A stretch of 64,000 nt of DNA, from the NCBI RefSeq assembly GCF_029714205.1, contig NZ_CP121648.1, forward strand, positions 682,001-746,000. The letters are read 5' to 3'. This stretch comes from Methylobacterium sp. CB376. GTDB lineage: Bacteria > Pseudomonadota > Alphaproteobacteria > Rhizobiales > Beijerinckiaceae. Positions 17,105 through 26,838 of this stretch are shown in pieces. A model generated the notes under the pieces. The model saw only the letters and a program-made list of their open reading frames with translations, had not been told where the DNA came from and made no database searches. The number at the start of each line of letters is the position of its first letter. The first letter of the stretch is position 1. Position numbers and translations under genes: made by a program.

Positions 17105-18259
17105 ATGACATCCCCGACCCTCAACGACAACGCCTTCATGAAGCCGATGGAGTGGGCGAGCCTCGCCGTCCTCGCCGCCCTGATCCTGGTGGTGCTGCCG
17201 CTCGCCCTCGACATCTTCCGGCTCAACCTCGTCGGCAAGTACCTCACCTACGCCTTCGTCGCGCTCGGCCTCGTCATCTGCTGGGGCTATTGCGGCATCC
17301 TGTCCCTCGGCCAGGGGGTGTTCTTCGGGCTCGGCGGCTACTGCATGGCCATGTACCTGAAGCTCGAAGCCTCCTCGGTCGAGAACACCAAGATCCAGTC
17401 GACGCCGGGCATCCCCGACTTCATGGACTGGAACCAGGTCACGGCCCTGCCCTGGTTCTGGAAGCCGTTCCACTCCCTGCCGCTCACGCTGCTCGCCGTG
17501 GTGGCGGTGCCGACCCTGTTCGCCCTCGTCATCAGCGCGGCGATGTTCAAGCGGCGGGTCGGCGGCACCTACTTCGCGATCATCACCCAGGCGATCGCCG
17601 CGATCCTCACCATCCTGATCGTCGGCCAGCAGGGCTACACGGGCGGCATCAACGGCATCACCGACCTGCGCACGCTCCACGGCTGGGACATCCGCACCGA
17701 CCACGCCAAAACCGTGCTCTACTTCGTCAACGGCGGGCTCCTGATCGCCTGCATCCTGGCCGCGCAATACGTCAAGCGCTCGAAGCTCGGCCGCATCCTG
17801 GTCGCCATGCGCGACAAGGAGGACCGGGTCCGCTTCTCGGGCTACTCGGTGGCGAGCTTCAAGATCTTCGCATTCTGCCTCGCGGCGGCCTTCGCGGCGA
17901 TCGGCGGGGCGATGTTCACCCTGCAGGTCGGCTTCATGTCGCCGTCCTTCGTCGGCATCGTGCCGTCGATCGAGATGGTGATCTACACCGCGGTCGGCGG
18001 GCGCCTGTCGCTGTTCGGCGCGGTCTACGGCACGCTGCTCGTCAACTGGGCCAAGACCAGCTTCTCGGAGAGCTTTCCCGAACTCTGGCTGTTCGGCCTC
18101 GGCGCGCTGTTCATCGGGGTGGTGCTGGCCTTCCCGAACGGGCTCGCCGGGATCTGGCGCCAGTTCGTGGCGCCGCGCCTCTCCGCCACACCCGATCCCG
18201 CCAAACCCGGCGCCCCCGTCCTCCCGGCCGCGCTGCCGCACGGCGCCCCGGCCGAATAG
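17105..18259 (+). CDS. urtC: urea/amide ABC transporter permease UrtC
   Basis: A 384-residue LivM-type permease with about ten helices. Typical motifs are ICWGYCGILSLGQGVFFGLGGYC near residue 60, GGTYFAIITQAIAAILTI, GYTGGINGITD and LVAMRDKEDRVRFSGYSVASFK (the loop that contacts the ATPase). The ATG at 17105 is chosen because it follows GGAGTCCCG and matches the usual N-terminus length. urtD starts 11 bases after its stop. Confidence 0.93.
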   Translation: MTSPTLNDNAFMKPMEWASLAVLAALILVVLPLALDIFRLNLVGKYLTYAFVALGLVICWGYCGILSLGQGVFFGLGGYCMAMYLKLEASSVENTKIQSTPGIPDFMDWNQVTALPWFWKPFHSLPLTLLAVVAVPTLFALVISAAMFKRRVGGTYFAIITQAIAAILTILIVGQQGYTGGINGITDLRTLHGWDIRTDHAKTVLYFVNGGLLIACILAAQYVKRSKLGRILVAMRDKEDRVRFSGYSVASFKIFAFCLAAAFAAIGGAMFTLQVGFMSPSFVGIVPSIEMVIYTAVGGRLSLFGAVYGTLLVNWAKTSFSESFPELWLFGLGALFIGVVLAFPNGLAGIWRQFVAPRLSATPDPAKPGAPVLPAALPHGAPAE

Positions 18260-18270
18260 GAGATCGCAGG

Positions 18271-19041
18271 ATGAACGCCGCTCACGTCCCCGCCGCCCCC
18301 GGCCAGCAGGATTTCCTCCTCGCGGTCGAGGCCCTCACCGTCTCCTTCGACGGGTTCAAGGCGGTCAACGACGTCTCGTTCTACGTCGACCCGAACGAGA
18401 TCCGGGTGATCATCGGCCCGAACGGGGCCGGCAAGACCACCGTCCTCGACCTGATCTGCGGGCGCACCAAGGCGACCTCCGGCTCGATCAAGTATCGCGG
18501 CCAGGAACTCACCCGCATGTCGGAGAGCGCGATCGTGCTGGCCGGCGTCGGCCGCAAGTTCCAGACGCCCTCGATCTACGACGACCTCACGGTGTTCGAG
18601 AACCTGGAGATCTCCTATCCGCGCGGCCGCACGGTGTTCGGAGCGCTGACCTTCAAGCGCGACGCCGCGGTGCGCGACCGCGTCCACGAGATCGCCGAGA
18701 TGATCTTCCTCAAGGATCACCTCGACGCCCGCGCGGAATACCTCAGCCACGGCCAGAAGCAGTGGCTGGAGATCGGCATGCTGCTGATCCAGGACCCGGA
18801 GCTGCTGATGCTCGATGAACCGGTCGCCGGCATGAGCGTCGCCGAGCGCAAGAAGACCGCGGACTTGCTGCACCAGATCATCAAGGGCCGGTCGGTGCTG
18901 GTGATCGAGCACGACATGAAGTTCGTCGAGGACATCGCCCACCGGGTCACCGTGCTGCACCAGGGCCGGGTCCTGTCCGAGGGCTCGATGGAGCGGGTGA
19001 AGAACGACCCCAAGGTGGTCGAAGTCTATCTCGGGCATTGA
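18271..19041 (+). CDS. urtD: urea/amide ABC transporter ATPase UrtD
   Basis: A 256-residue LivG-type ATPase. It shows Walker A GPNGAGKTT, Q-loop region RKFQTPSIYDDLTVFENL, signature LSHGQKQWLEIGM, Walker B LLMLDEPVAGM and the switch histidine in VIEHDMKFV. The opening FDGFKAVNDVSFYVDPNEIRVIIG is the UrtD hallmark. It energises import together with UrtE. An AGGAGATCGCAGG sequence precedes the ATG. Confidence 0.94.
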   Translation: MNAAHVPAAPGQQDFLLAVEALTVSFDGFKAVNDVSFYVDPNEIRVIIGPNGAGKTTVLDLICGRTKATSGSIKYRGQELTRMSESAIVLAGVGRKFQTPSIYDDLTVFENLEISYPRGRTVFGALTFKRDAAVRDRVHEIAEMIFLKDHLDARAEYLSHGQKQWLEIGMLLIQDPELLMLDEPVAGMSVAERKKTADLLHQIIKGRSVLVIEHDMKFVEDIAHRVTVLHQGRVLSEGSMERVKNDPKVVEVYLGH

Positions 19042-19053
19042 GGGAGGCCGCGC

Positions 19054-19812
19054 ATGCTTGAGACCGCCATCGCCACCCCGCCCGCCGCGCCGCCGGCCGG
19101 CCCGCAGGTCGGCCCGGCCCCCCTCCTCGCGGTGACCGGCCTGCACGCGGCCTACGGCCAGAGCGAGGTGCTGCACGGCATCGACCTCGCGGTCGCGCCG
19201 GGCGAGATCGTCGCGCTCATGGGCCGCAACGGCATGGGCAAGACCAGCTTCATGAAGACCCTGATGGGCATCCTGCCGGCGCGATCGGGCACGATCCGGA
19301 TCGGGGAGCGCGACGTCACCGGCCTCAAGACCTTCCAGCGGGTCGCCGCCGGCCTCGCCTACGTGCCGCAGGGGCGCATGATCTTCTCGGCCATGACCGT
19401 GCAGGAGAACATCGAGACCGGGCTCACCGTGACCGGCAGCAGCCGGGTCCCGGGCGACCTCTACGAGATGTTCCCGGTGCTGCTGGAGATGAAGGGCCGG
19501 CGCGGCGGCAACCTCTCGGGCGGCCAGCAGCAGCAGCTCGCCATCGCGCGGGCGCTGGCGAGCCGGCCGAAGGTGCTGCTGCTCGACGAGCCGACCGAGG
19601 GCATCCAGCCCTCGATCATCCGCGAGATGGGCCGGACGCTGAAGCGCATCCGCGACGAGCGCGGCCTCGCGATCGTCGTCTCCGAGCAGGTGCTCAGCTT
19701 CGCCCTCGACGTCGCCGACCGGGTGCTGGTGATCGAGAACGGCGCGATCGTGCATGAGGACCGGCGCGCCGACGTCGATGAGGCCAAGGTCGCCCGCTTC
19801 CTCTCCGTCTGA
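19054..19812 (+). CDS. urtE: urea/amide ABC transporter ATPase UrtE
   Basis: A 252-residue LivF-type ATPase with LHAAYGQSEVLHGIDLAV, Walker A GRNGMGKTS, VPQGRMIFSAMTVQENIETG, signature LSGGQQQQLAIARALA and Walker B LLLDEPTEGIQPSI. The SEQVLSFAL segment is typical of UrtE. It starts 12 bases after urtD and completes the transporter. A 157-bp gap with a long hairpin separates it from fmdA. Confidence 0.94.
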   Translation: MLETAIATPPAAPPAGPQVGPAPLLAVTGLHAAYGQSEVLHGIDLAVAPGEIVALMGRNGMGKTSFMKTLMGILPARSGTIRIGERDVTGLKTFQRVAAGLAYVPQGRMIFSAMTVQENIETGLTVTGSSRVPGDLYEMFPVLLEMKGRRGGNLSGGQQQQLAIARALASRPKVLLLDEPTEGIQPSIIREMGRTLKRIRDERGLAIVVSEQVLSFALDVADRVLVIENGAIVHEDRRADVDEAKVARFLSV

Positions 19813-19834
19813 CGGAGGCCCGGCGGCACGCACG

Positions 19835-19905
19835 GCCCCGGGCCGGCGCAAGGATCCGGCCCCGGCCGGATGACCGAGAGACGGCAGGACGGGCCGGCCC
19901 GGGGC
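19835..19905 (+). terminator. long inverted repeat between urtE and fmdA
   Basis: A perfect 13-bp arm GCCCCGGGCCGGC (19835-19847) pairs with GCCGGCCCGGGGC (19893-19905) across a 45-base loop that itself contains GGCCCCGGCC-type pairing. No T-run follows. It could be an attenuator, a transcript-stabilising stem or a partial terminator that separates transporter from enzyme expression. Confidence 0.4.
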
Positions 19906-19969
19906 GAACCCGGCGCCGGAGGGAGAGCGCCTGCCCTCGATCCAACCCCACTGAGGAGCCTCGCAGGAA

Positions 19970-21199
19970 ATGCCCGAGACCCTGATCAAGGTCGATCTCA
20001 CCCAGTCGCCCTACGAAAACGACATGGTGCACAACCGCTGGCACCCGGACATCCCGATGGTCGCCATGGTGAAGCCGGGCGACGACTTCATCATCGAGAC
20101 CTATGACTGGACCGGCGGCTTCATCAAGAACGACGATTCGGCCGACGACGTGCGCGACATCGACCTGTCGATCGTGCACTTCCTGTCCGGCCCGGTCGGC
20201 GTCGAGGGGGCGGAGCCGGGCGACCTCCTGGTCGTCGACCTGCTCGACATCGGCGCCAAGCCGGATTCGCTGTGGGGCTTCAACGGCTTCTTCTCCAAGA
20301 AGAACGGCGGCGGCTTCCTCACCGACCACTTCCCGCTGGCCCAGAAGTCGATCTGGGACATCGAGGGCCTGTTCACCAGGTCGCGCCACGTGCCGGGCGT
20401 GCGCTTCCCGGGCCTGATCCATCCCGGCCTGATCGGCTGCCTGCCCGACCCGAAGCTGCTCGCGACCTGGAACGCGCGCGAGACCGCGCTGATCGCCACC
20501 AACCCGACCCGGGTGCCGGGCCTCGCCAACCCGCCCTTCGGCCCGACCGCCCACATGGGCCGGCTCAAGGGCGAGGCGAAGGACAAGGCGGCGGCCGAGG
20601 GCGCCCGCACCGTCCCGCCCCGCGAGCACGGCGGCAATTGCGACATCAAGGACCTGTCGCGCGGCTCGAAGATCTACTTCCCGGTCTACGTCCCCGGGGG
20701 CGGCCTCTCGATGGGCGACCTCCACTTCAGCCAGGGCGACGGCGAGATCACCTTCTGCGGCGCCATCGAGATGGCGGGCTGGGTTCACCTCCGGGTCGAC
20801 GTCATCAAGGACGGCATGGCCAAGTACGGGATCAAGAACCCGATCTTCAAGCCCTCGCCGATCACCCCGCGCTACGACGACTACCTGATCTTCGAGGGCA
20901 TCTCGGTCGACGAGAGCGGCGGCCAGCACTACCTCGACGTGACCGTCGCGTACCGGCAGGCCTGCCTCAACGCGATCGAGTACCTGAAGAAGTTCGGCTA
21001 TTCGGGCGCGCAGGCCTACTCGATCCTCGGCACGGCGCCGGTGCAGGGCCACGTCTCGGGCGTCGTCGACGTGCCGAACGCCTGCGCCACCCTCTGGCTG
21101 CCGACCGGCATCTTCGAGTTCGACATCAACCCGAGCGCGGCCGGGCCCCAGAAGTTCCTCGACGGCTCGGTCCAGATGCCGCTCTCGCCGGACACGTGA
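19970..21199 (+). CDS. fmdA: formamidase (FmdA/acetamidase family)
   Basis: A 409-residue cytoplasmic enzyme of the FmdA_AmdA family that hydrolyses formamide (and some other short amides) to ammonia and the acid. The sequence follows the Methylophilus-type formamidase: HNRWHPDIPMV, TYDWTGGFIKNDDSADDV, HFPLAQKSIWDIEG, FPGLIHPGLIGCLPDP, PREHGGNCDIKDLSRGSK, GGLSMGDLHFSQGDGEITFCG and a C-terminal GIFEFDINP. An AGGAG lies before the ATG. It directly precedes fmdB, the same order as in Methylophilus fmdA-fmdB. Confidence 0.94.
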   Translation: MPETLIKVDLTQSPYENDMVHNRWHPDIPMVAMVKPGDDFIIETYDWTGGFIKNDDSADDVRDIDLSIVHFLSGPVGVEGAEPGDLLVVDLLDIGAKPDSLWGFNGFFSKKNGGGFLTDHFPLAQKSIWDIEGLFTRSRHVPGVRFPGLIHPGLIGCLPDPKLLATWNARETALIATNPTRVPGLANPPFGPTAHMGRLKGEAKDKAAAEGARTVPPREHGGNCDIKDLSRGSKIYFPVYVPGGGLSMGDLHFSQGDGEITFCGAIEMAGWVHLRVDVIKDGMAKYGIKNPIFKPSPITPRYDDYLIFEGISVDESGGQHYLDVTVAYRQACLNAIEYLKKFGYSGAQAYSILGTAPVQGHVSGVVDVPNACATLWLPTGIFEFDINPSAAGPQKFLDGSVQMPLSPDT

Positions 21200-21200
21200 G

Positions 21201-21521
21201 ATGCCGGTCTACGACTATTCCTGCGAGAGCTGCGGCCCCTTCACGGTGCTGCGGCCGATGGCGCAGTTCCGCGACCCGCACGATTGCCCGGATTGCGGGC
21301 AATCGTGCGAGCGGGCCTTCCTGACGGCGCCGCGGCTGTCCGGCATGGAGGCGGGGGTGAGGGCGGCGCACGCCGCCAACGAGCGCAGCCGCCACGCCCC
21401 CCGGCGCAGCCACGGCGCCGGCTGCGGCTGCTGCGCGCCCGGGAAGGCGGCCGGCGGCTCGGCCAACGGCAGCCCGGCCAAGAGCTTCCCGGCCGCACGG
21501 CCGTGGATGATCAGCCACTGA
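21201..21521 (+). CDS. fmdB: FmdB-family zinc-ribbon regulatory protein
   Basis: 106 residues. The N-terminal FmdB zinc ribbon is seen as MPVYDYSCESCG ... CPDCG, two CxxC pairs that bind one zinc. The rest is low-complexity with an extra cysteine group (GCGCC). FmdB proteins are proposed regulators of formamidase expression; the mechanism is not established. It starts 1 base after the fmdA stop, so it is clearly cotranscribed. Confidence 0.9.
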   Translation: MPVYDYSCESCGPFTVLRPMAQFRDPHDCPDCGQSCERAFLTAPRLSGMEAGVRAAHAANERSRHAPRRSHGAGCGCCAPGKAAGGSANGSPAKSFPAARPWMISH

Positions 21522-21599
21522 CGATCCGGGCGCGGCCCCTCTCCCGCCCGGGAAGGGGCCGCGCCTCGTCCGCACGCGCGTTCGATCGGGAGACACGCC

Positions 21600-22646
21600 A
21601 TGCATCACGGGGACATTTCCAGCAGCCACGACAGCGTCGGCGTCGCGGTCGTCAACTACAAGATGCCGCGGCTGCACACCAAGGCCGAGGTCCTGGAGAA
21701 TTGCCGCAAGATCGCCGACATGGTGGTGGGCGTGAAGGCCGGCCTGCCGGGCCTGGACCTGATCGTGTTCCCGGAATACTCGACGCACGGGATCATGTAC
21801 GACGCCGCCGAGATGTACGAGACCGCGTCGTGCATTCCCGGCGAGGAGACGGCGATCTTCGCCGAGGCCTGCCGCAAGGCGAAGGTCTGGGGCGTGTTCT
21901 CGCTCACCGGCGAGCGCCACGAGGAGCACCCGCACAAGGCGCCCTACAACACCCTCATCCTGATGAACGACCGGGGCGAGATCGTCCAGAAGTACCGCAA
22001 GATCATGCCCTGGGTGCCGATCGAGGGCTGGTACCCGGGCCACTGCACCTATGTCTCGGAGGGGCCGAAGGGGCTGAAGGTCAGCCTGATCATCTGCGAC
22101 GACGGCAACTACCCGGAGATCTGGCGCGACTGCGCGATGCGCGGGGCGGAGCTGATCATCCGCTGCCAGGGCTACATGTACCCTGCCAAGGAGCAGCAGA
22201 TCCTGATGTCGAAGGCGATGGCCTTCGCCAACAACGTCTACGTGGCGGTGGCGAACGCCTCGGGCTTCGACGGGGTCTACACCTATTTCGGCCACTCGGC
22301 CCTGGTCGGCTTCGACGGGCGGACCCTGGGCGAGTGCGGCGAGGAGGAGAACGGCATCCAGTACGCGGCCTTGTCGAAGTTCCTGATCCGCGACGCGCGC
22401 GCCAACTGGCAGTCGGAGAACCACCTCTTCAAGCTGCTGCACCGGGGCTACACCGGGATGATCAATTCCGGCGAGGCGCGGCACGGGATGGCGGCCTGCC
22501 CCTACGACTTCTACCGGCGCTGGATCGAGGATCCGGACGCCACCCGGGACGCCGTGCGGGCGATCACCCGGGCGAGCGTCGGCACGCCCGAATGCCCGAT
22601 CGAGGGGATCCCGCTCGTGGGCGAGGGCGAGGCGCCGCACCGCTGA
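21600..22646 (+). CDS. amiE: aliphatic amidase
   Basis: A 348-residue nitrilase-superfamily amidase, close to Pseudomonas AmiE over its whole length. It opens [20 protein letters not shown]; the catalytic triad is E in VFPEYS, K in YRKIMPW and C in [10 protein letters not shown]. It hydrolyses acetamide, propionamide and similar amides to ammonia and carboxylates and should act downstream of the transporter. It is 78 bases beyond fmdB and is followed by the MoxR/VWA pair. Confidence 0.94.
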   Translation: MHHGDISSSHDSVGVAVVNYKMPRLHTKAEVLENCRKIADMVVGVKAGLPGLDLIVFPEYSTHGIMYDAAEMYETASCIPGEETAIFAEACRKAKVWGVFSLTGERHEEHPHKAPYNTLILMNDRGEIVQKYRKIMPWVPIEGWYPGHCTYVSEGPKGLKVSLIICDDGNYPEIWRDCAMRGAELIIRCQGYMYPAKEQQILMSKAMAFANNVYVAVANASGFDGVYTYFGHSALVGFDGRTLGECGEEENGIQYAALSKFLIRDARANWQSENHLFKLLHRGYTGMINSGEARHGMAACPYDFYRRWIEDPDATRDAVRAITRASVGTPECPIEGIPLVGEGEAPHR

Positions 22647-22697
22647 GGCGCCGGGGCGCCCCGGTCCTCTCCCCCCTCCTCCCGCACGGGCCCGTCC

Positions 22698-23495
22698 TTG
22701 CTCACCGATCCCCTCCTGCGCAGCGAGCCCTATTATCGCCCGGTCGGCGACGAGGTCGCGCTGTTCGAGGCCGCCTACGCGGCGCGGCTGCCGATGATCC
22801 TCAAGGGCCCGACCGGGTGCGGCAAGACCCGCTTCCTGGAGCACATGGCCTGGCGCCTCGGGCGGCCCCTCGTCACCGTCGCGTGCCACGAGGACATGTG
22901 CGCCGCCGACCTCGTCGGCCGCTGGCTCCTGGAGGCCGGGGGCACGGTCTGGCACGACGGGCCGCTCACCCGCGCGGTGCGCCAGGGCGCGATCTGCTAC
23001 CTCGACGAGGTAGTGGAGGCCCGGGCGGACACGATCGTGGCCATCCACCCGCTGGCGGATGCGCGGCGCATCCTGCCGCTGGAGCGCAGCGGCGAGGTGG
23101 TGCCGGCCCATCCCGACTTCCTGCTCTGCCTCTCCTACAATCCGGGCTACCAGGCGGCGCAGAAGGACCTCAAGGAATCCACCAAGCAGCGCTTCGGCGC
23201 CCTCGCCTTCGCGTATCCGGAGGCCCCCGTCGAGGCCGAGATCGTCGGGCGCGAGGCCGGGATCGGCCCGGCCGTGGCGGAGCGCCTCGTGCGGGTCGGC
23301 GCGGCCTCGCGGGCGCTGGTCGCCGAGGGTCTGGCGGAGGGCGCCTCGACCCGGATGCTGATCCATGCCGGGCGGCTGATCGCGGGCGGGATCGGCTTCG
23401 CGCCCGCCTGCGCGCTCGCGGTCGCCACGCCCCTCACGGACGACCCGGCCCTGCGGGACGCGCTCGCCTCCTGCATCGCCGCGCAGGTGCCGTGA
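22698..23495 (+). CDS. MoxR/CbbQ/NorQ-type AAA+ ATPase
   Basis: 265 residues, starting at TTG. Walker A is GPTGCGKT, followed by the CbbQ/NorQ-type [32 protein letters not shown] (Walker B) and [13 protein letters not shown]. Relatives work with a von Willebrand A partner as chaperone-like activators that assemble or remodel an enzyme (Rubisco, nitric oxide reductase, methanol dehydrogenase). Here the enzyme next door is the aliphatic amidase or formamidase, so a maturation role for one of these is a reasonable guess. Its stop overlaps the GTG of the partner by 4 bases (GTGA). Confidence 0.88.
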   Translation: MLTDPLLRSEPYYRPVGDEVALFEAAYAARLPMILKGPTGCGKTRFLEHMAWRLGRPLVTVACHEDMCAADLVGRWLLEAGGTVWHDGPLTRAVRQGAICYLDEVVEARADTIVAIHPLADARRILPLERSGEVVPAHPDFLLCLSYNPGYQAAQKDLKESTKQRFGALAFAYPEAPVEAEIVGREAGIGPAVAERLVRVGAASRALVAEGLAEGASTRMLIHAGRLIAGGIGFAPACALAVATPLTDDPALRDALASCIAAQVP

Positions 23496-25089
23496 CGGCG
23501 GCCGCCCCGGCGGGGAGCGCCGCCGCGCCGCCCTGCTGCGGGCGCTCTGGGGGCGCGGCCACCCGATCCTGTCCCTGCCCGCCCCGGCCCCCGACGCGCC
23601 GCCCCAGCGCCCGACCTTCGACGAGGCGGCCCTGCGCCTGCCGCACGGCGCCGCGCCCGCGGCGGCCCGCGAGGACCGGCTCGCGGAGGCGAGCCTCGCC
23701 CATCTCGGCGCCCACCTCGCCTTCGGGGGCGGGCGCTTCCCGATCGGCCGGCTGCGCCCGACCCAGATCGCCCTCGTCTCGCTGATCGAGGATGCGCGGG
23801 TCGAGGCCCTGGCCCTGCGCGAGCGGCCGGGGCTGGTCCGTCTCTGGCGCCCCTTCCACGCGGGCGCGGCGGAGGAGGCCGGCACGGCGGCCGGGCTGAT
23901 GGCGCGCCTTGCCCGGGCCCTCCTCGATCCGGACCACCCCGATCCCGACGCCTTCGTGGCGCGGGGCCGGGCCCTGTTCTACGCGGATCCCCGGGCCTGG
24001 GCCGATCCCGGCCTCAGCCGCAGCCTCGGCGACCGGCTCGGCAACGACCTCGGCCAGATGCGGCTCCCCTTCGGCCCGCGGGCGGGGTGGAGCGAGCCCG
24101 CCTACCGGGACGACCACGCGGGAATGTGGGAGCGGCGGGAGATCGAGGCCGCTGCCCGCCCGGAGCGGGTGCCGGGGCCGGGCGACGGGGCCGACGCGCC
24201 CGCCGCCGACGCCCTGCCGCCGCGTCCGGGCGGCCGGGTCTGGCGCTATCCCGAATGGGACCGCCGCATCCGCCGCGCCCGGCCGGGCTGGGTCAGCCTG
24301 CGGGAGGAGTCGGCCGCGCCGGCCCTCGGCCGCCCGACGCCGTCCGAGCCGCGCCTCGCCGCGGCCCTGGCGGCGATGCGCCCGCGCCGGCCGCGGCGGA
24401 TGCGGCGCCGGATCGACGGCGACGAGCTCGACCTCGCGGCGGCGACCGACGCGCTCGCCGACCTGCGGGCCGGCCGGGCGCCCGATCCGCGGGTCTATTC
24501 CCGCGTCCTGCGCCGGGCCGAGGGCGTGCCGCTCCTCCTGCTGGTCGACGCCTCGCGCTCGATGGGGGACCCGCTGCCCCGGGGCGGGCGGGTGATCGAC
24601 GCGGCCCGGGGCGCGGCCGCGGCCCTGCTCGGGGCGCTCGCCGCGTCGGGCGGGCCGGTGGCGATCCAGGCCTTCCGCTCGGCGGGGCGCCACGACGTGC
24701 GGGTGGCCTGGATCAAGCGCTGGGACGAGCCGCCCGCCGCCGCCTGGCCGCGCCTCGCCGGGCTCGCGCCCGCCGGATCGACCCGGCTCGGCGCGGCCCT
24801 GCGCCATGCCGGCCGCAGCCTGCCGCCGGGACGCGGGGCGGTGATCCTGCTCACCGACGGCGAGCCCTCCGACATCGACGTGCACGATCCGGCCTTCCTC
24901 GCCGAGGATGCGCGGATGGCCTGCCGGGCGCTCGCGGCGCGCGGCGTCGGCGCCTTCGCCCTCGCGCTGGCGCCGGCGCCGCCCCCGGCGCTGGTGCGGG
25001 CCTTCACGCCCGGGCGCTGCGTCGCCGTGGCGGGGCCGGAGCGCCTCGCCGGGGCGCTGGTCGGTCTCGCGGCCCGCACCCGGGCCTGA
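23492..25089 (+). CDS. VWA-domain CbbO/NorD-like partner of the MoxR ATPase, apparent frameshift
   Basis: The C-terminal two thirds encode a VWA domain with a complete MIDAS ([24 protein letters not shown]). The middle carries NorD/CbbO marks ([20 protein letters not shown]). The expected GTG start (23492) overlaps the ATPase stop, but its frame gives VTAAAPAG and then nonsense, while the family-like frame begins one base earlier at [15 protein letters not shown] with no usable start codon. One extra G in the GGGG run at 23512-23515 would restore a single frame. So either the gene is mutated or one G was lost in sequencing. The first ATG in the open frame is at 23899. Confidence 0.8.
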
Positions 25090-25264
25090 GAGGCTGAACA
25101 GCGATCGCTTCCCGGCGTCCGTCCGGCCTGGCGCAGTCTCGATGGAGGGGGCGTGAGACCTCGCGGGTTTGGCAGCCGCGCCCGTGCTGGCGGACGTGCT
25201 GGACACCAGCATCGCACCCCGCGAAGGGCGCCCGCGACCGACCGATGCGCGCGGCGGGCGCCTC

Positions 25265-25864
25265 CTACGACGGCCCCGGCCCGACGAGCCGCGCCCCGAG
25301 CCGGCGATAGCCCTCCGGGGCCACGTGCAGGCGGTCCGCCGCGAGGGTGTGCGCGGCCTCCGCCTCGCCGCCGAGCAGGGCGGCCGCGTCGAGCAGATCG
25401 GCCCCGCAGCCCCGCGCGAGGCCCACGATCCCGCGATTGAGGGCGCGCCGGTCCGCGTCGGGGCGGCCCGCCCGCGGCGCCCGCCAGGGCAGCGTGACCA
25501 GGATCGGCCGGGCGCCCGGCCACAGGGCGAGGAGCTCGGCCGCGAGCAGGCCGAGCCCCGCCACGATCTCCGCGACGGGGTCGCCGTCCGCGAGGTTGTT
25601 GGTGCCGACCCAGAGCAGGGCGCGGCGCGGGCGCAGGCCGGAGAGGTCGACCGCCCGCAGCCGCCAGCGCGTGGTCTCGACCCGGTCGCCCGGCAGGCCG
25701 AAATTGAAGCTGCGCGGCGGCAGGGCCGCCTCGGGCCAGCCGGCCGCCTGCGAATCTCCCAGGAGCACGAGGTCGGCGGCGGCCGGCACGCGGACGGCCA
25801 GGCGCGCGTGCCGGCGCAGGGCCGAGGGCTTGACCGGCGGGGCGAGGCCGAGGGGGCGGGTCAC
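25265..25864 (-). CDS. SGNH/GDSL-type hydrolase
   Basis: 199 residues from the GTG at 25864, whose GTGA overlaps the stop of the upstream gene. The SGNH blocks are visible: LLGDSQAAG (nucleophile Ser), FNFGLPGD (Gly), VGTNNLADG (Asn) and ADRLHVAPEGY (Asp-His pair). Such enzymes remove or transfer acetyl groups. It lacks a clear signal peptide with this start. As the last gene of an MBOAT cluster it probably acts in polysaccharide acetylation. Confidence 0.78.
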   Translation of the reverse strand: MTRPLGLAPPVKPSALRRHARLAVRVPAAADLVLLGDSQAAGWPEAALPPRSFNFGLPGDRVETTRWRLRAVDLSGLRPRRALLWVGTNNLADGDPVAEIVAGLGLLAAELLALWPGARPILVTLPWRAPRAGRPDADRRALNRGIVGLARGCGADLLDAAALLGGEAEAAHTLAADRLHVAPEGYRRLGARLVGPGPS

Positions 25865-26838
25865 GGCGGCGCCCGGCGCAGGCCGAGCGCGGCGAGCACG
25901 AGCCGGCCGATCCGCGGCGTGTAGTGCAGGTTGTCGAGCCACGCCTCCGTCGAGCCGGCGGCGGGGTCGAAGGGAAAGGAGGCGCCGAGCGCGGTGAGGT
26001 CGCGGATCGCGACCCCGCGCGCAGCGCCGACGCGCAGGACCGCCTCGCGCCAGCGCGCGAAATCGTCGAGGAGGCCGAGATCGGCGAGGACGCGGCGCTG
26101 CGCGTCGCTCACCGGCGACAGGTAGGCCTCGACGCGCAGCCCCGCGAGCCGGTCGAGGACGAGACCGAGAGCCTCCAGGGTCTCCGGGCGGAACGGCGCG
26201 GTGCTGCGCCGCCGCGCCGCGTCGTTCTCCCGGGTCAGGGCGGGGGGGAGCGGCGGCGTCTCCCGGAAGCCGTCGCGGGTCCAGGCGCCCGGATCCTCCG
26301 CGCCCGACACGGCCTCGATCCGGCTGTCCATCAGGGCGTAGCGGCCGAGCACGCTGCCCATGAGCGCGGTCAGCCGGCCGGTGGCGGAGGCGAGGGAGGG
26401 ATCGAGGCGCACCGGCACGCTCGGGCGCGAGAACATGGAGTAGTCGAGGCCGATCACCACCCGGGACACGCCCGGCCGGGAGGCGACCACGCTCGCCACG
26501 AGCGGCAATTCCTCGGCGAGGATGGCCGAGATGCCGGCGTTGAAGACCGGCAGGGGCGCGGCGTCGAGGTCGCGCGGGTCGAGCCCGTGATAGACGGTGG
26601 AGCTTCCCACCAGCACGGTCGCGCAGGGGCGGGTGAGGGCCTGCAGCACCTTGGCGCGCCGGGTCTGGCGATCGAGCAGGCGGTTCCCGCCCCCCGTCGC
26701 CGCCCGCCAGGGCGGATCGGCGCGGAAGATCCAGTAGGCGTCGAACCAGACGACCCGCGCGGCGACGAGGAGGAGGAGCCCGGCCAGCAGCAGGGCCGTG
26801 AGGCCGAGGAAGCGCCGCGCCGGCTCAGAACTGGGCAT
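25861..26838 (-). CDS. AlgJ/AlgX-like membrane-anchored acetylation protein
   Basis: 325 residues with one N-terminal membrane helix (FLGLTALLLAGLLLLVAARVVW) and a periplasmic domain. LVGSSTVYHGLDPRDL resembles the SGNH nucleophile block of AlgJ/AlgX-like proteins, and WLDNLHYTPRIGRLVL near the C-terminus is the likely Asp-x-x-His block. Its start overlaps the MBOAT gene end by 14 bases and its stop overlaps the SGNH gene start by 4. Probably it accepts acetyl groups from the MBOAT protein and passes them to a polysaccharide. Confidence 0.7.
   Translation of the reverse strand: MPSSEPARRFLGLTALLLAGLLLLVAARVVWFDAYWIFRADPPWRAATGGGNRLLDRQTRRAKVLQALTRPCATVLVGSSTVYHGLDPRDLDAAPLPVFNAGISAILAEELPLVASVVASRPGVSRVVIGLDYSMFSRPSVPVRLDPSLASATGRLTALMGSVLGRYALMDSRIEAVSGAEDPGAWTRDGFRETPPLPPALTRENDAARRRSTAPFRPETLEALGLVLDRLAGLRVEAYLSPVSDAQRRVLADLGLLDDFARWREAVLRVGAARGVAIRDLTALGASFPFDPAAGSTEAWLDNLHYTPRIGRLVLAALGLRRAPP

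Noticed and set aside
14733..17111. Long antisense open frame opposite urtA-urtB
   Set aside because: It mirrors strongly coding, well-conserved transporter genes; its sequence is low-complexity H/D/R/E-rich as expected for an antisense shadow in GC-rich DNA.
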